From positions 1 through 10,363 of the forward strand of contig DRZW01000004.1 in NCBI GenBank assembly GCA_011380105.1: 10,363 nt of DNA. The letters are read 5' to 3'. The DNA is from Halothiobacillaceae bacterium. GTDB lineage: Bacteria > Pseudomonadota > Gammaproteobacteria > Halothiobacillales > Halothiobacillaceae. The notes below the pieces were generated by a model, which was not told the DNA's origin, searched no databases, and worked only from the letters and a program-made list of their open reading frames with translations. The stretch's first letter is position 1. Every line of letters starts with the position of its first letter. The position numbers and the translations under genes were made by a program. Below are positions 1 through 5,887 of this stretch, one piece after another.

Positions 1-95
1 ATTATGAATATTTTCTCGCCGGTAGCGCAGTCGTGATTGCTGATCTGTCAGCTATGGTTATTTCAGATGTGGTCTACGACGTGTTAACGCGATAA
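1..95 (+). CDS. 3' end of an unidentified gene, partial
   Basis: The frame beginning at base 3 is open from the window edge to a TAA at 93-95 and encodes 30 residues, starting YEYFLAG and ending DVVYDVLTR. The stretch is hydrophobic with scattered acidic residues, and could be a beta strand/helix end of a larger protein. The family cannot be recognised from so short a piece. It lies on the same strand as proQ, 69 bases upstream, so the two could share a transcript. The alternative is chance read-through, but the amino acid composition looks protein-like and the stop sits at a sensible distance before the next gene. Confidence 0.5.
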   Translation, partial: YEYFLAGSAVVIADLSAMVISDVVYDVLTR

Positions 96-112
96 CATTC
101 GATCTTTAATAA
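84..112 (+). promoter_or_regulatory. possible weak sigma70-type promoter for proQ
   Basis: TTAACG (84-89) and TTTAAT (105-110, five of six matches to the -10 consensus) lie 15 bases apart, or 17 if TAATAA at 107-112 is taken as the -10. It is AT-rich compared with its surroundings and is placed about 55 bases before the proQ start. The spacing is poor and the call rests on consensus matching alone. Confidence 0.25.
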
Positions 113-114
113 TC

Positions 115-129
115 AGTACCAGCGGTACT
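115..129 (+). repeat. short inverted repeat in the proQ leader
   Basis: AGTACC (115-120) and GGTACT (124-129) form a perfect 6-base-pair stem with an AGC loop, 35 bases before the proQ start codon. No proper T-run follows, so it is not a convincing terminator of the upstream gene. It could be a leader hairpin or an operator; the function is unknown. Confidence 0.45.
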
Positions 130-164
130 ACGGCAAATTTTAAGAACTCAGGCGCAAGGCCCGC

Positions 165-836
165 ATGACCGAACAAGCACAACCGAACACTGAAGAAACA
201 CCCCCTCCTAGCAACAATCAGGCAACGCCACCGGCTGGCAAAAAGCCGCGCGTGCATCCACGCCAAGCGGTTAAACAGTTCTCGCAGGCTTGGCCGGAGG
301 TATTCTCGGCAGACTTTAAAAACGTCCGCCCCTTGGCCATCGGCATTCTTCAGGAAATCCTCAAGCAGCGTCCGGCCGAACTTGACGGCTTAAACTCCCA
401 GGCGATTCGCACCGCCATGAAGTTTTACACCTCTAGGCTGGCCTACCACCATGCCATGCTCAAACACGAGCACCGGATTAACCTAGACGGCAGTCAAGCG
501 GAAGCCATCGACGATGGCGCGCGTGAACACGCCCAGGCACAGATTGAAGCCATTCAAAAGGCGCGGGCCGAACGCCAGAAAAACGACGACAAAACCGAAA
601 ACACCGAGGGTGCAACCGCCAAAAAACCTCGCGATCCACGCGATAAAACCCGCAACCTGCAAAACAAACGCCGCGGCAGGCGCAACGCCCAGCCACGCAG
701 GGCTGCCAACGATGCCGACAAAGCTCAGCGCAACAATGCGATCCCGAAACAAGCCCCGCAAGAGTACGCTCAGCTTTCCATGGAAGAAAAGCTCAACCGG
801 CTCGCGCAGCACTTTGGCAAAAACAGCGCAAAATAA
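165..836 (+). CDS. proQ: ProQ/FinO-domain RNA chaperone
   Basis: This is a 223-residue RNA-binding protein of the ProQ/FinO family, which binds structured small RNAs and mRNA 3' ends and acts after transcription in the cytoplasm. Residues about 33-115 form the ProQ/FinO domain: the WPEVF motif (43-47), PLAIGILQEI (56-65), the RTAMKFYTSRLAYH helix (82-95) and RINLDG (104-109) match the family pattern. It is preceded by a proline/glutamine-rich tail (1-30) and followed by a long, very basic linker (about 133-197, many Lys/Arg/Asn) and a short C-terminal helix with SMEEKLNRLAQHFGK (205-219), as in other ProQ proteins with a C-terminal extension. The ATG at 165 is the only start before the domain; a weak AAGG lies at 156-159. 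A terminator follows directly, so the gene ends its own transcript. E. coli ProQ is similar in size (about 230 residues). Confidence 0.93.
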   Translation: MTEQAQPNTEETPPPSNNQATPPAGKKPRVHPRQAVKQFSQAWPEVFSADFKNVRPLAIGILQEILKQRPAELDGLNSQAIRTAMKFYTSRLAYHHAMLKHEHRINLDGSQAEAIDDGAREHAQAQIEAIQKARAERQKNDDKTENTEGATAKKPRDPRDKTRNLQNKRRGRRNAQPRRAANDADKAQRNNAIPKQAPQEYAQLSMEEKLNRLAQHFGKNSAK

Positions 837-861
837 ACCAGGGGTTGATAAAACCTACCAG

Positions 862-890
862 ACCTGCTGTTATTTACAGCAGGTTTTTTT
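862..890 (+). terminator. rho-independent terminator after proQ
   Basis: ACCTGCTGT (862-870) pairs perfectly over 9 bases with ACAGCAGGT (876-884) across a 5-base loop, and a run of Ts continues to 890. It starts 26 bases after the proQ stop on the same strand and separates proQ from the SDR gene. Confidence 0.93.
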
Positions 891-961
891 GTTTCTGCCA
901 AACCCGCAAACCCAACTTAATAACCGGGTGGTGCAGTTGGTCTTCGAGGTTTAGCTAAGTT

Positions 962-1729
962 ATGACCCAGCAACACATTCTAATCACCGGCAACAGCAGC
1001 GGACTGGGGTGGGGATTAACCCGCGCCTTTCTGAAGGCCGGGCATAGGGTTTACGGTCTTTCCCGGCGAGGCGCTCCTGAGACGCATCCAAACCTATTCG
1101 ACACCCAATGTGACTTGACCGATTTCGAGCAAATCGACCCGGCACTATCACAACTACTAACCGATACACCTCAACTGGATTTAATTTTTCTAAACGCTGG
1201 GCGTCTAGGTGAAATCCGCGATATGAGCGACACCCCGGTAGACGATCTGCGCGAGATCATGGAAATCAACGTCTGGGCCAATAAGATTATTTTCGACTGG
1301 CTATTGGAACATGACATAAGTGTGACCCAAATCATCGCCATTTCCTCAGGTGCATCGGTATTAGGCAATCGCGGCTGGGGCGGCTATGCCCTTTCCAAAA
1401 GCGGGCTCAATATGCTCTGCCGACTATATGCCCACGAAATGCCCGCCACTCACATAAGCGCCATTGCACCTGGGCTGATTGACTCACAGATGATCGAATA
1501 CCTAAGCCAACACCCCGAAAAAGAAAAATTCCCAGCACTAAAACGCATCGCCACCGCCCGGCAAGATGGCAGCCTGCTTAGCCCGGCACAGGCCGCACAA
1601 CGAATTATCAAAGCCCTGCCCACCTTAAAAACCTACGAAAGCGGCCATTTTATCGACCTCCGCGAAATTCTCGCCCCAGATGAATACGCCAAACTCATGG
1701 CCGCACGCAACCAGGCAGGAAAATCATGA
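962..1729 (+). CDS. short-chain dehydrogenase/reductase (SDR), NAD(P)-dependent
   Basis: This is a 255-residue classical SDR, a cytosolic oxidoreductase using NAD(P)H. All family marks are present: cofactor-binding TGNSSGLG (9-16), NAG (78-80), structural Asn103, catalytic Ser129 and YALSK (Tyr142/Lys146), then APG (169-171). Arg35-Arg36 after the second strand would favour NADP(H). The substrate cannot be read from the sequence; the overall pattern is closest to the benzil reductase/sepiapterin reductase-like SDRs, a tentative placement. The ATG at 962 has GAGG at 946-949, a rather long spacing. The gene comes after the proQ terminator, so it needs its own promoter in the 891-961 gap, where I see no clear one. 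Its TGA overlaps the ATG of the following DCC-type gene (ATGA, 1726-1729), showing that the two were once translated together. Confidence 0.92.
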   Translation: MTQQHILITGNSSGLGWGLTRAFLKAGHRVYGLSRRGAPETHPNLFDTQCDLTDFEQIDPALSQLLTDTPQLDLIFLNAGRLGEIRDMSDTPVDDLREIMEINVWANKIIFDWLLEHDISVTQIIAISSGASVLGNRGWGGYALSKSGLNMLCRLYAHEMPATHISAIAPGLIDSQMIEYLSQHPEKEKFPALKRIATARQDGSLLSPAQAAQRIIKALPTLKTYESGHFIDLREILAPDEYAKLMAARNQAGKS

Positions 1730-2089
1730 AAAACGCACCGTCTTTTATGATGGCGGCTGTCTACTATGCCGACGTGTAATCACCCACTACCAAAAACTAG
1801 ACCGCGAACACCACATCGAGTGGCAAGATATTAGCCAAACCCGTGAAACATTAGACCGACACGGCTTCGACTGGGGGAAACCATGCAACGGACGGTGGTA
1901 CTAAATGAACACACCTGACCGCAAAGCGGTGCGCATGGCTTTGTTGCCCTATAGCAAGCATTGCCCCATTACCGCGTTATCGGCAACCTGCTGAGCAAAA
2001 TACCCCAAACGACCCTGGAAAAAACGCTGCGCCGATGGCGTCTGCCCGCCTCGTTAAACCAAACACGGCATGCCCAAAGGCCATATCGA
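1726..2089 (+). pseudogene. DCC-family (DUF393) thiol-disulfide oxidoreductase-like protein, broken
   Basis: The original start is ATG 1726-1728, overlapping the SDR stop and preceded by a good ribosome site (CAGGA, 1716-1720). That frame stops after 17 codons. The recognisable protein is in the next frame: KRTVFYDGGCLLCRR carries the DxxCxxC signature that names the family, followed by HYQKLDREHHIEWQDI (to about 1842). Restoring one A in the A-run at 1729-1733 would give MKKRTVFYDGGC. A second shift occurs at the G-run 1873-1877, after which the family's C-terminal half is readable (ETMQRTVVLNEH, SGAHGFVAL, LPHYRVIGNLL, to about 2041) but interrupted by TGA at 1916-1918 and by TAG at 1952-1954, where a Trp (TGG) would be expected. 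Two frame changes plus two stops make this a true pseudogene rather than a sequencing slip. The right boundary is approximate. The biochemical role of the family is not established. Confidence 0.85.
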
Positions 2090-2228
2090 CTTTGCTGGGT
2101 AGCATCGAACCACCACCCTCACCTAACCTTTGCAGCTTAAAATAGCGGGTAGATGCCAGCTCAAAGACGGCATTTGGCGCTCTGTCAGGGGTAATGATGT
2201 GCGGCGTGTTTTTAGTCGCCCATGCGAT
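2090..2228. other. non-coding remnant between converging genes
   Basis: These 139 bases separate the end of the DCC pseudogene (+ strand) from the stop of the acyltransferase gene (- strand). I see no strong hairpin followed by a T-run in either direction, although converging genes would normally have one. On the - strand the acyltransferase frame stays open after its stop down to 1980. On the + strand an open frame from 2130 runs into the antisense of the acyltransferase gene and looks like a shadow. Confidence 0.4.
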
Positions 2229-3137
2229 TTAACCCAGCCGCTCGCGTTGGGATTTTTTCTGACGACGAAAGCGGGGGTAGGTCCATTGGTATTGTTCCGG
2301 GCAGGCGCGCACGCTTTGTTCGACTTCTTGATTCAAGGCGGTCAACGCGGTGATGACATCAGCATCACCCACCGGTTGACTGGCAGGACGAAACCGGATG
2401 ATAAATCCGCTAGAGTCGGGCATCCGTTCGGCATAGCCCACAAAGACAGCCGCATTGGTTTTACGCACCAGTGAGCGAATTAAAGTTAGCGTTAACGCTG
2501 GGTGGCCAAAAAACGGAGCCATTTCACCCTCGCCGGCGCGCGGTGACTGGTCGGGCAAGACCGCCAGCAACTCTGTATTTTTTAGGGCGGTGATGGCTTG
2601 ACGCACCCCTTTGAGATTAGCCGGGGCTAGGCTTGCACCCAAACGGCTGCGTTTTTCGACCAACAGCTGCTCAAACTGGGGATCACGCGGTGGACGGTAC
2701 ATGATGGTGGTGGGCACACGCATGGAGATCGCCAAGCCGCCTAGCTCCCAGGCACCTAAGTGCGGCCCTAACAAGATTACGCCACGGCCCTGATCTAAGG
2801 TTTGTTCAACGGCATCAAAGCCAGGCATATCAAGAATGATCTGCTCAATCTTGTCTTGCGGCCAGTTCCAGATTGGGCCAAGCTCGGTTAACGATTTACC
2901 CGATTCAATCAGGCTTTGCCGGGCTAATTGCTGGCGCTGGGCTTGAGATTTTTCTGGAAAGCAACGTGCTATATTGGCCTCCGCCACCCGCCGGTGTTTA
3001 CTGCGGGTATACCAGGCGATCAGGCCAATGAGGCGGCCAATGCGGTGGTTAACCGGCAGGGAAAAGCGCGAAAACAGGCCGATGAAGGCGTTGGCAGCCC
3101 ACAGTCGCCACGGTGAGTGACGTCGTGTTTTAGCCAT
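2229..3137 (-). CDS. LpxL/HtrB-type lysophospholipid acyltransferase (lipid A late acylation family)
   Basis: This 302-residue protein belongs to the LpxL/LpxM (HtrB) family, inner-membrane enzymes that move an acyl chain from acyl-ACP onto a lipid A precursor or related lipid. The catalytic H-x4-E motif is HLGAWE (His126, Glu131), followed by the YRP box (147-149), LPDQSPR (194-200), APFFGHPALT (207-216) and the C-terminal PEQYQWTYPRF (280-290). A hydrophobic, basic N-terminal segment (about 10-45) would anchor it in the membrane. Length is normal for the family (about 300). Its ATG overlaps the end of the TtcA-like gene by 8 bases, so the two are probably translated together. It differs clearly from the second acyltransferase at 5888-6814, and the GPHLGAWE form is common in general family members, so I do not assign it to LpxL or LpxM. 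No terminator is visible after it. Confidence 0.9.
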   Translation of the reverse strand: MAKTRRHSPWRLWAANAFIGLFSRFSLPVNHRIGRLIGLIAWYTRSKHRRVAEANIARCFPEKSQAQRQQLARQSLIESGKSLTELGPIWNWPQDKIEQIILDMPGFDAVEQTLDQGRGVILLGPHLGAWELGGLAISMRVPTTIMYRPPRDPQFEQLLVEKRSRLGASLAPANLKGVRQAITALKNTELLAVLPDQSPRAGEGEMAPFFGHPALTLTLIRSLVRKTNAAVFVGYAERMPDSSGFIIRFRPASQPVGDADVITALTALNQEVEQSVRACPEQYQWTYPRFRRQKKSQRERLG

Positions 3138-3954
3138 AGCTCACAGCGGTTTTGGGTTTGTAGGTGGCATGCGCACGGGCATGGGCAATGGCTTTTTCGC
3201 TGCCTTCGGCCATCAGGGGGGTTAGGGTCTGCTTTAAGGAGGCGAACAACTGGCTGTTGTTTTGTTCCTCTCGTGCGAGTAGTTGTTTAAAGTGCTCACG
3301 CTGGGTGGGCATGGCAAAGCAAGCCGGGCAGTTATCAGCAATAACCGGCAGACGGTTGCGGCGGGCAAATTCGGCTAGTGCCGATTCGCGCAGGTGTACG
3401 CAGGGGCGGATAATGCGCAAATCGCCAGCGTCATTCAAATAATGCGCTTTCATAGTGTTAAGCTTTCCACCATGAAAGGCGCTCATTAAAAAACTTTCGG
3501 CCAGATCGTCTAGGTGCTGCGCTAAGGCAATTACGTTATAGCCATGCTCGCGGGCGGTTTTGTAAATCAATCCGCGTTTCATCCGTGAGCAAAACGCGCA
3601 GTAGGAGTCGCCCTGCATGTGCGCATGGGCCAGCTCGGGTAAATCTTCGCGAACCCGAAAGTACTTCACCCCCAGCGCGGCTAAATAGGCCTCCAACGGG
3701 CTGGGGTCGAAGCCCTCGACCATCGGGTCGATGGTGATCGCGGCGAATTCGAAATGAAACGGGGCACGGCGCTGGATATGCCGCAACAGGTGTAACAGCG
3801 ATAGTGAATCCTTACCACCAGACAAGCCCAACAGCACGCGGTCACCGGGGTGAAACATCTGGTATTCCATCACCGCGCGGGCGAGTTTTTTCTGCATTAC
3901 CCGGCCGGGTGGTGCCCAGATAGGGCCATGATCGGGGTGTAAATCAGCACTCAT
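3130..3954 (-). CDS. TtcA-family PP-loop ATPase, probable tRNA 2-thiocytidine-type enzyme (variant)
   Basis: This is a 274-residue ATP-pyrophosphatase of the TtcA/TilS superfamily. TtcA thiolates cytidine 32 of certain tRNAs using ATP and a [4Fe-4S] cluster held by three cysteines. Visible are the PP-loop SGGKDS (45-50), the first cysteine pair CAFC (Cys119, Cys122) followed by SRMKRGLIY as in TtcA, the HLDD motif (147-150), FHGGKLNTM (160-168) and RIIRP (180-184). The C-terminal cluster motif is unusual: NCPACF (Cys209, Cys212) instead of the LCGSQ-type motif of E. coli TtcA, giving four candidate ligands. The protein is also somewhat shorter than E. coli TtcA (about 311). It may be a TtcA paralogue with another substrate, so I withhold the gene symbol. 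The start at 3954 has no clear ribosome site; the photolyase gene lies 67 bases upstream on the same strand and an acyltransferase overlaps downstream. Confidence 0.85.
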   Translation of the reverse strand: MSADLHPDHGPIWAPPGRVMQKKLARAVMEYQMFHPGDRVLLGLSGGKDSLSLLHLLRHIQRRAPFHFEFAAITIDPMVEGFDPSPLEAYLAALGVKYFRVREDLPELAHAHMQGDSYCAFCSRMKRGLIYKTAREHGYNVIALAQHLDDLAESFLMSAFHGGKLNTMKAHYLNDAGDLRIIRPCVHLRESALAEFARRNRLPVIADNCPACFAMPTQREHFKQLLAREEQNNSQLFASLKQTLTPLMAEGSEKAIAHARAHATYKPKTAVSYG

Positions 3955-4021
3955 GTAATCGTTCGGTTACAGCTAAAACGCTGATTTTAACACCGTACCC
4001 GACCCAGCCAAGCCCATCACC

Positions 4022-5466
4022 TTAGTTGCGGTTTTTTATCTGCTCAAAAGCAGCGAGTGCGGCTTTTCGACTTTCTTTTATGTCCACAATAGCGCGGGGG
4101 TAGTCCCGACCAAGCACAATGCCGGCCTGATCTAGGGTTTGTGCCGGTAAAATGTCAGGCTGGCTAATCTGTTTGTTGTTAAGTGCTGCGATTTCCGGCA
4201 CCCAACGGCGAATGAAATCAGCATTGGGATCAAATTTTTCGGTTTGTAACACCGGGTTGAAAATCCGAAAATAAGGGGCGGCATCTGCACCGGTGCCCGC
4301 CACCCATTGCCAACCTGCGGTATTGGAGGCTAAATCAGCATCCACCAGCGTATCCATAAACCAGTCGGCACCCACACGCCAGTGTACCCGCAGGTTTTTG
4401 CATAAAAATGAGGCTACGATCATTCGATTGCGATTATGCATCCAGCCGGTGTGCCATAAACAGCGCATCGCTGCATCGACAATCGGCACCCCGGTTTGGC
4501 CCTGCTGCCATGCCTTGATCACTGACGGGTCTTGATTCCAATTAAAATCATCAAAACGCGGATCTAGGTATCGGTTTGAGTATGCGGGAAGTGATAGATC
4601 AGATGGGCGGCAAATTCCCGCCAACCGAGTTCACGCAGAAAATGTTCACAGCCGCACTGCTCTAGGGGTTGGGGGTTGTGCTCGAAAACCCGACGTACCA
4701 GTTGGCGTGGGGTTAGTTCACCAAAATGCAGGTGAGCGCTTAATCGGGAGGTACCCTGCCAGTCTACTCGGTTGCGGGTTTGATCGTATTGATCAATATC
4801 GCGCATAAATCGTTCAACCCGCGCCCAGGCACCGGCTTCACCGGGCTGCCAATATTCAGCAAAACCATCTGCCCAATCCAGAGCTGGCAGCAGGTTTAAA
4901 TCGGTAACACTGCCTGGGGACAACTTATGGTGGGCCGGGCGGATCTGTGCAGGCTCGGGGGTTAAGGGGCGGTCAATCCCCTCGGAGACCAGCATTTTCC
5001 AAAACGGGGTAAATACTTTGTACGCCTTGCCCTGCCGGTTGCTGATCTGCCATGGCTCAAATAAATAATTGCCGGTAAAGGAATGCACCGCAACGCCCAT
5101 TTCCTGAAGCTGGGCTTTGATTAATCGGTCTTGCTCGATGTGATCAGGTTCATAGCGGCGATTCCAGACTACCATCTGCGCGCCGCTTTGCTTGATTAAG
5201 TCGGTTAGGCAGGCCAACACCGCATCGGGGCTGGCTACACGACGGATAATCAGCGACTGGTCATGCTCCTGTAAGTTTTGATCCAACGCAACAAGGCTAT
5301 GGTGTAACCACCAGCGACTTGCCCCGCCATAGAAAAAACCATCCGGGCTACTCGGTGCATCTAAGCCGATAAAAACGGGGATCACCTCACCCTGATCAGC
5401 GGCATAATGCAGCGCCGGATTGTCCGCCAGCCGCAAATCTTGTCGAAACCAATGAATAACACGCAT
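4022..5466 (-). pseudogene. phrB: class I DNA photolyase (deoxyribodipyrimidine photo-lyase), one frameshift
   Basis: Photolyase uses FAD and blue light to split UV-induced pyrimidine dimers. The gene is read in two frames: 5466 to about 4576 gives the N-terminal antenna-domain and half of the FAD domain (HWFRQDLRLADNPAL, NRRYEPDHIEQDR, TSRLSAHLHFGELTPRQ at 239-255, FLRELGWREF at 276-285, YHFPHTQ), ending at a TAG at 4564-4566. The other frame continues NRYLDPRF to 4022 with TGVPIVDAAMR, TGWMHNRNRM, DADLASNTAGWQW and DAAPYFRIFNP. The latter includes the Asn equivalent to E. coli Asn378 (contacts flavin N5) and the last Trp of the electron-transfer chain. One extra A in the A3 run (T4575-T4577 on the + strand) would join the frames as HTQNRYLDPRF and give about 481 residues, normal for the family. 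No other damage is seen, so this is either a recent mutation or a sequencing/assembly error. If real, both halves lack part of the FAD site and should be inactive. The start ATG has a poor ribosome site. Confidence 0.9.
4575..4577 (-). other. frameshift site in the photolyase gene
   Basis: On the coding strand the bases CTC-AAA-CCG sit where the two photolyase frames meet. The first frame is family-like up to HTQ and the second from NRYLDP onward, so the shift lies within a few bases of this A-run. Adding one A restores a continuous frame. It is not a classic programmed-frameshift heptamer and no clear stimulatory stem was seen after it. Confidence 0.75.
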
Positions 5467-5511
5467 GGTGGTTAGACCAACATCATCAAGAAAAAAGTAT
5501 GACAGCTAGAT

Positions 5512-5523
5512 AGCAGATCTGCT
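5512..5523. repeat. perfect 12-base palindrome upstream of the photolyase gene
   Basis: AGCAGATCTGCT reads the same on both strands. It lies about 46 bases before the photolyase start, in the region where a promoter would be expected, so it could be an operator for a dimeric regulator. It does not fit the LexA box (CTGT-N8-ACAG). A role is inferred from position only. Confidence 0.45.
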
Positions 5524-5557
5524 TAGCGAGTTGATGGAAACCCCGAAAAAACTACCG

Positions 5558-5778
5558 CACTGTTCGATTGCCGGGTCGCATGCAGACTCAAAGCATCCAT
5601 ACTCACTCTCAGTATAGATGTTGTCTGTATCTTAAGTGGCTTCCCGGTCATTTTATTTTCCGCTCCTGCCAATTCTCTTAGAGCAAATCTTGGCGCGTCA
5701 TGCCCGCTCGCAGAATGTCTACCACAAATGGCATGCACACTTCTATCTTATTGATATATCGAGCCATTCACTGTTCGA
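5558..5778 (+). repeat. 10-base direct repeat, two copies about 211 bases apart
   Basis: CACTGTTCGA occurs at 5558-5567 and again at 5769-5778, enclosing about 200 bases of the gap. I see no terminal inverted repeats just inside the copies, so a small inserted element is possible but not shown; chance is also possible. Confidence 0.4.
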
Positions 5779-5887
5779 GCCCTGCACTTGATTTTTTAAA
5801 AGTGAGGTCGAGTTGGTTGTCGCTGTCTGGGCTGAGATTCGGAAAAGGCAGGTTTAGGCGATTCAGGGTGAAGGCTAGCGCCACAAA

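Larger units (their letters stand above)
5467..5887. other. 421-base gap without a supported gene
   Basis: This gap separates the acyltransferase stop (5888) from the photolyase start (5466), both on the - strand, and so should hold the photolyase promoter. Open frames on both strands (for example 5523-5738 on -, and one starting at 5700 on + that runs into the acyltransferase antisense) show no family motif and look like chance. It contains a 12-base palindrome, a 10-base direct repeat and a 29-codon - strand frame (5678-5767) with faint likeness to DUF433-type proteins. No clear terminator was found after the acyltransferase gene. Confidence 0.6.

Noticed and set aside
514..954. 146-codon open frame overlapping the end of proQ
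   Set aside because: It is the shadow of proQ in another frame, rich in Lys/Arg/Thr/Pro, and runs through the proQ terminator; no family features.
2130..2474. 114-codon + strand open frame
   Set aside because: Most of it is antisense to the acyltransferase gene, and the short part before that shows no motif or ribosome site.
4564..4590. Programmed ribosomal frameshift in the photolyase
   Set aside because: No slippery heptamer, stem or internal ribosome site was seen, and class I photolyases are not known to use recoding.
4022..4624. Separate 200-residue gene starting at 4624
   Set aside because: Its first 16 residues are photolyase sequence read in the wrong frame; from NRYLDP onward it is the C-terminal part of the photolyase, so it belongs to one broken gene.
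5467..5530. LexA (SOS) box before the photolyase
   Set aside because: The palindrome AGCAGATCTGCT does not fit CTGT-N8-ACAG, and the nearby CTGT has no matching half-site.
5523..5738. 71-codon - strand open frame in the gap before the photolyase
   Set aside because: No recognisable domain, no ribosome site and unremarkable composition; treated as chance.
5558..5778. Small mobile element bounded by target-site duplications
   Set aside because: The 10-base direct repeat is present, but there are no terminal inverted repeats next to it and no element-like interior.
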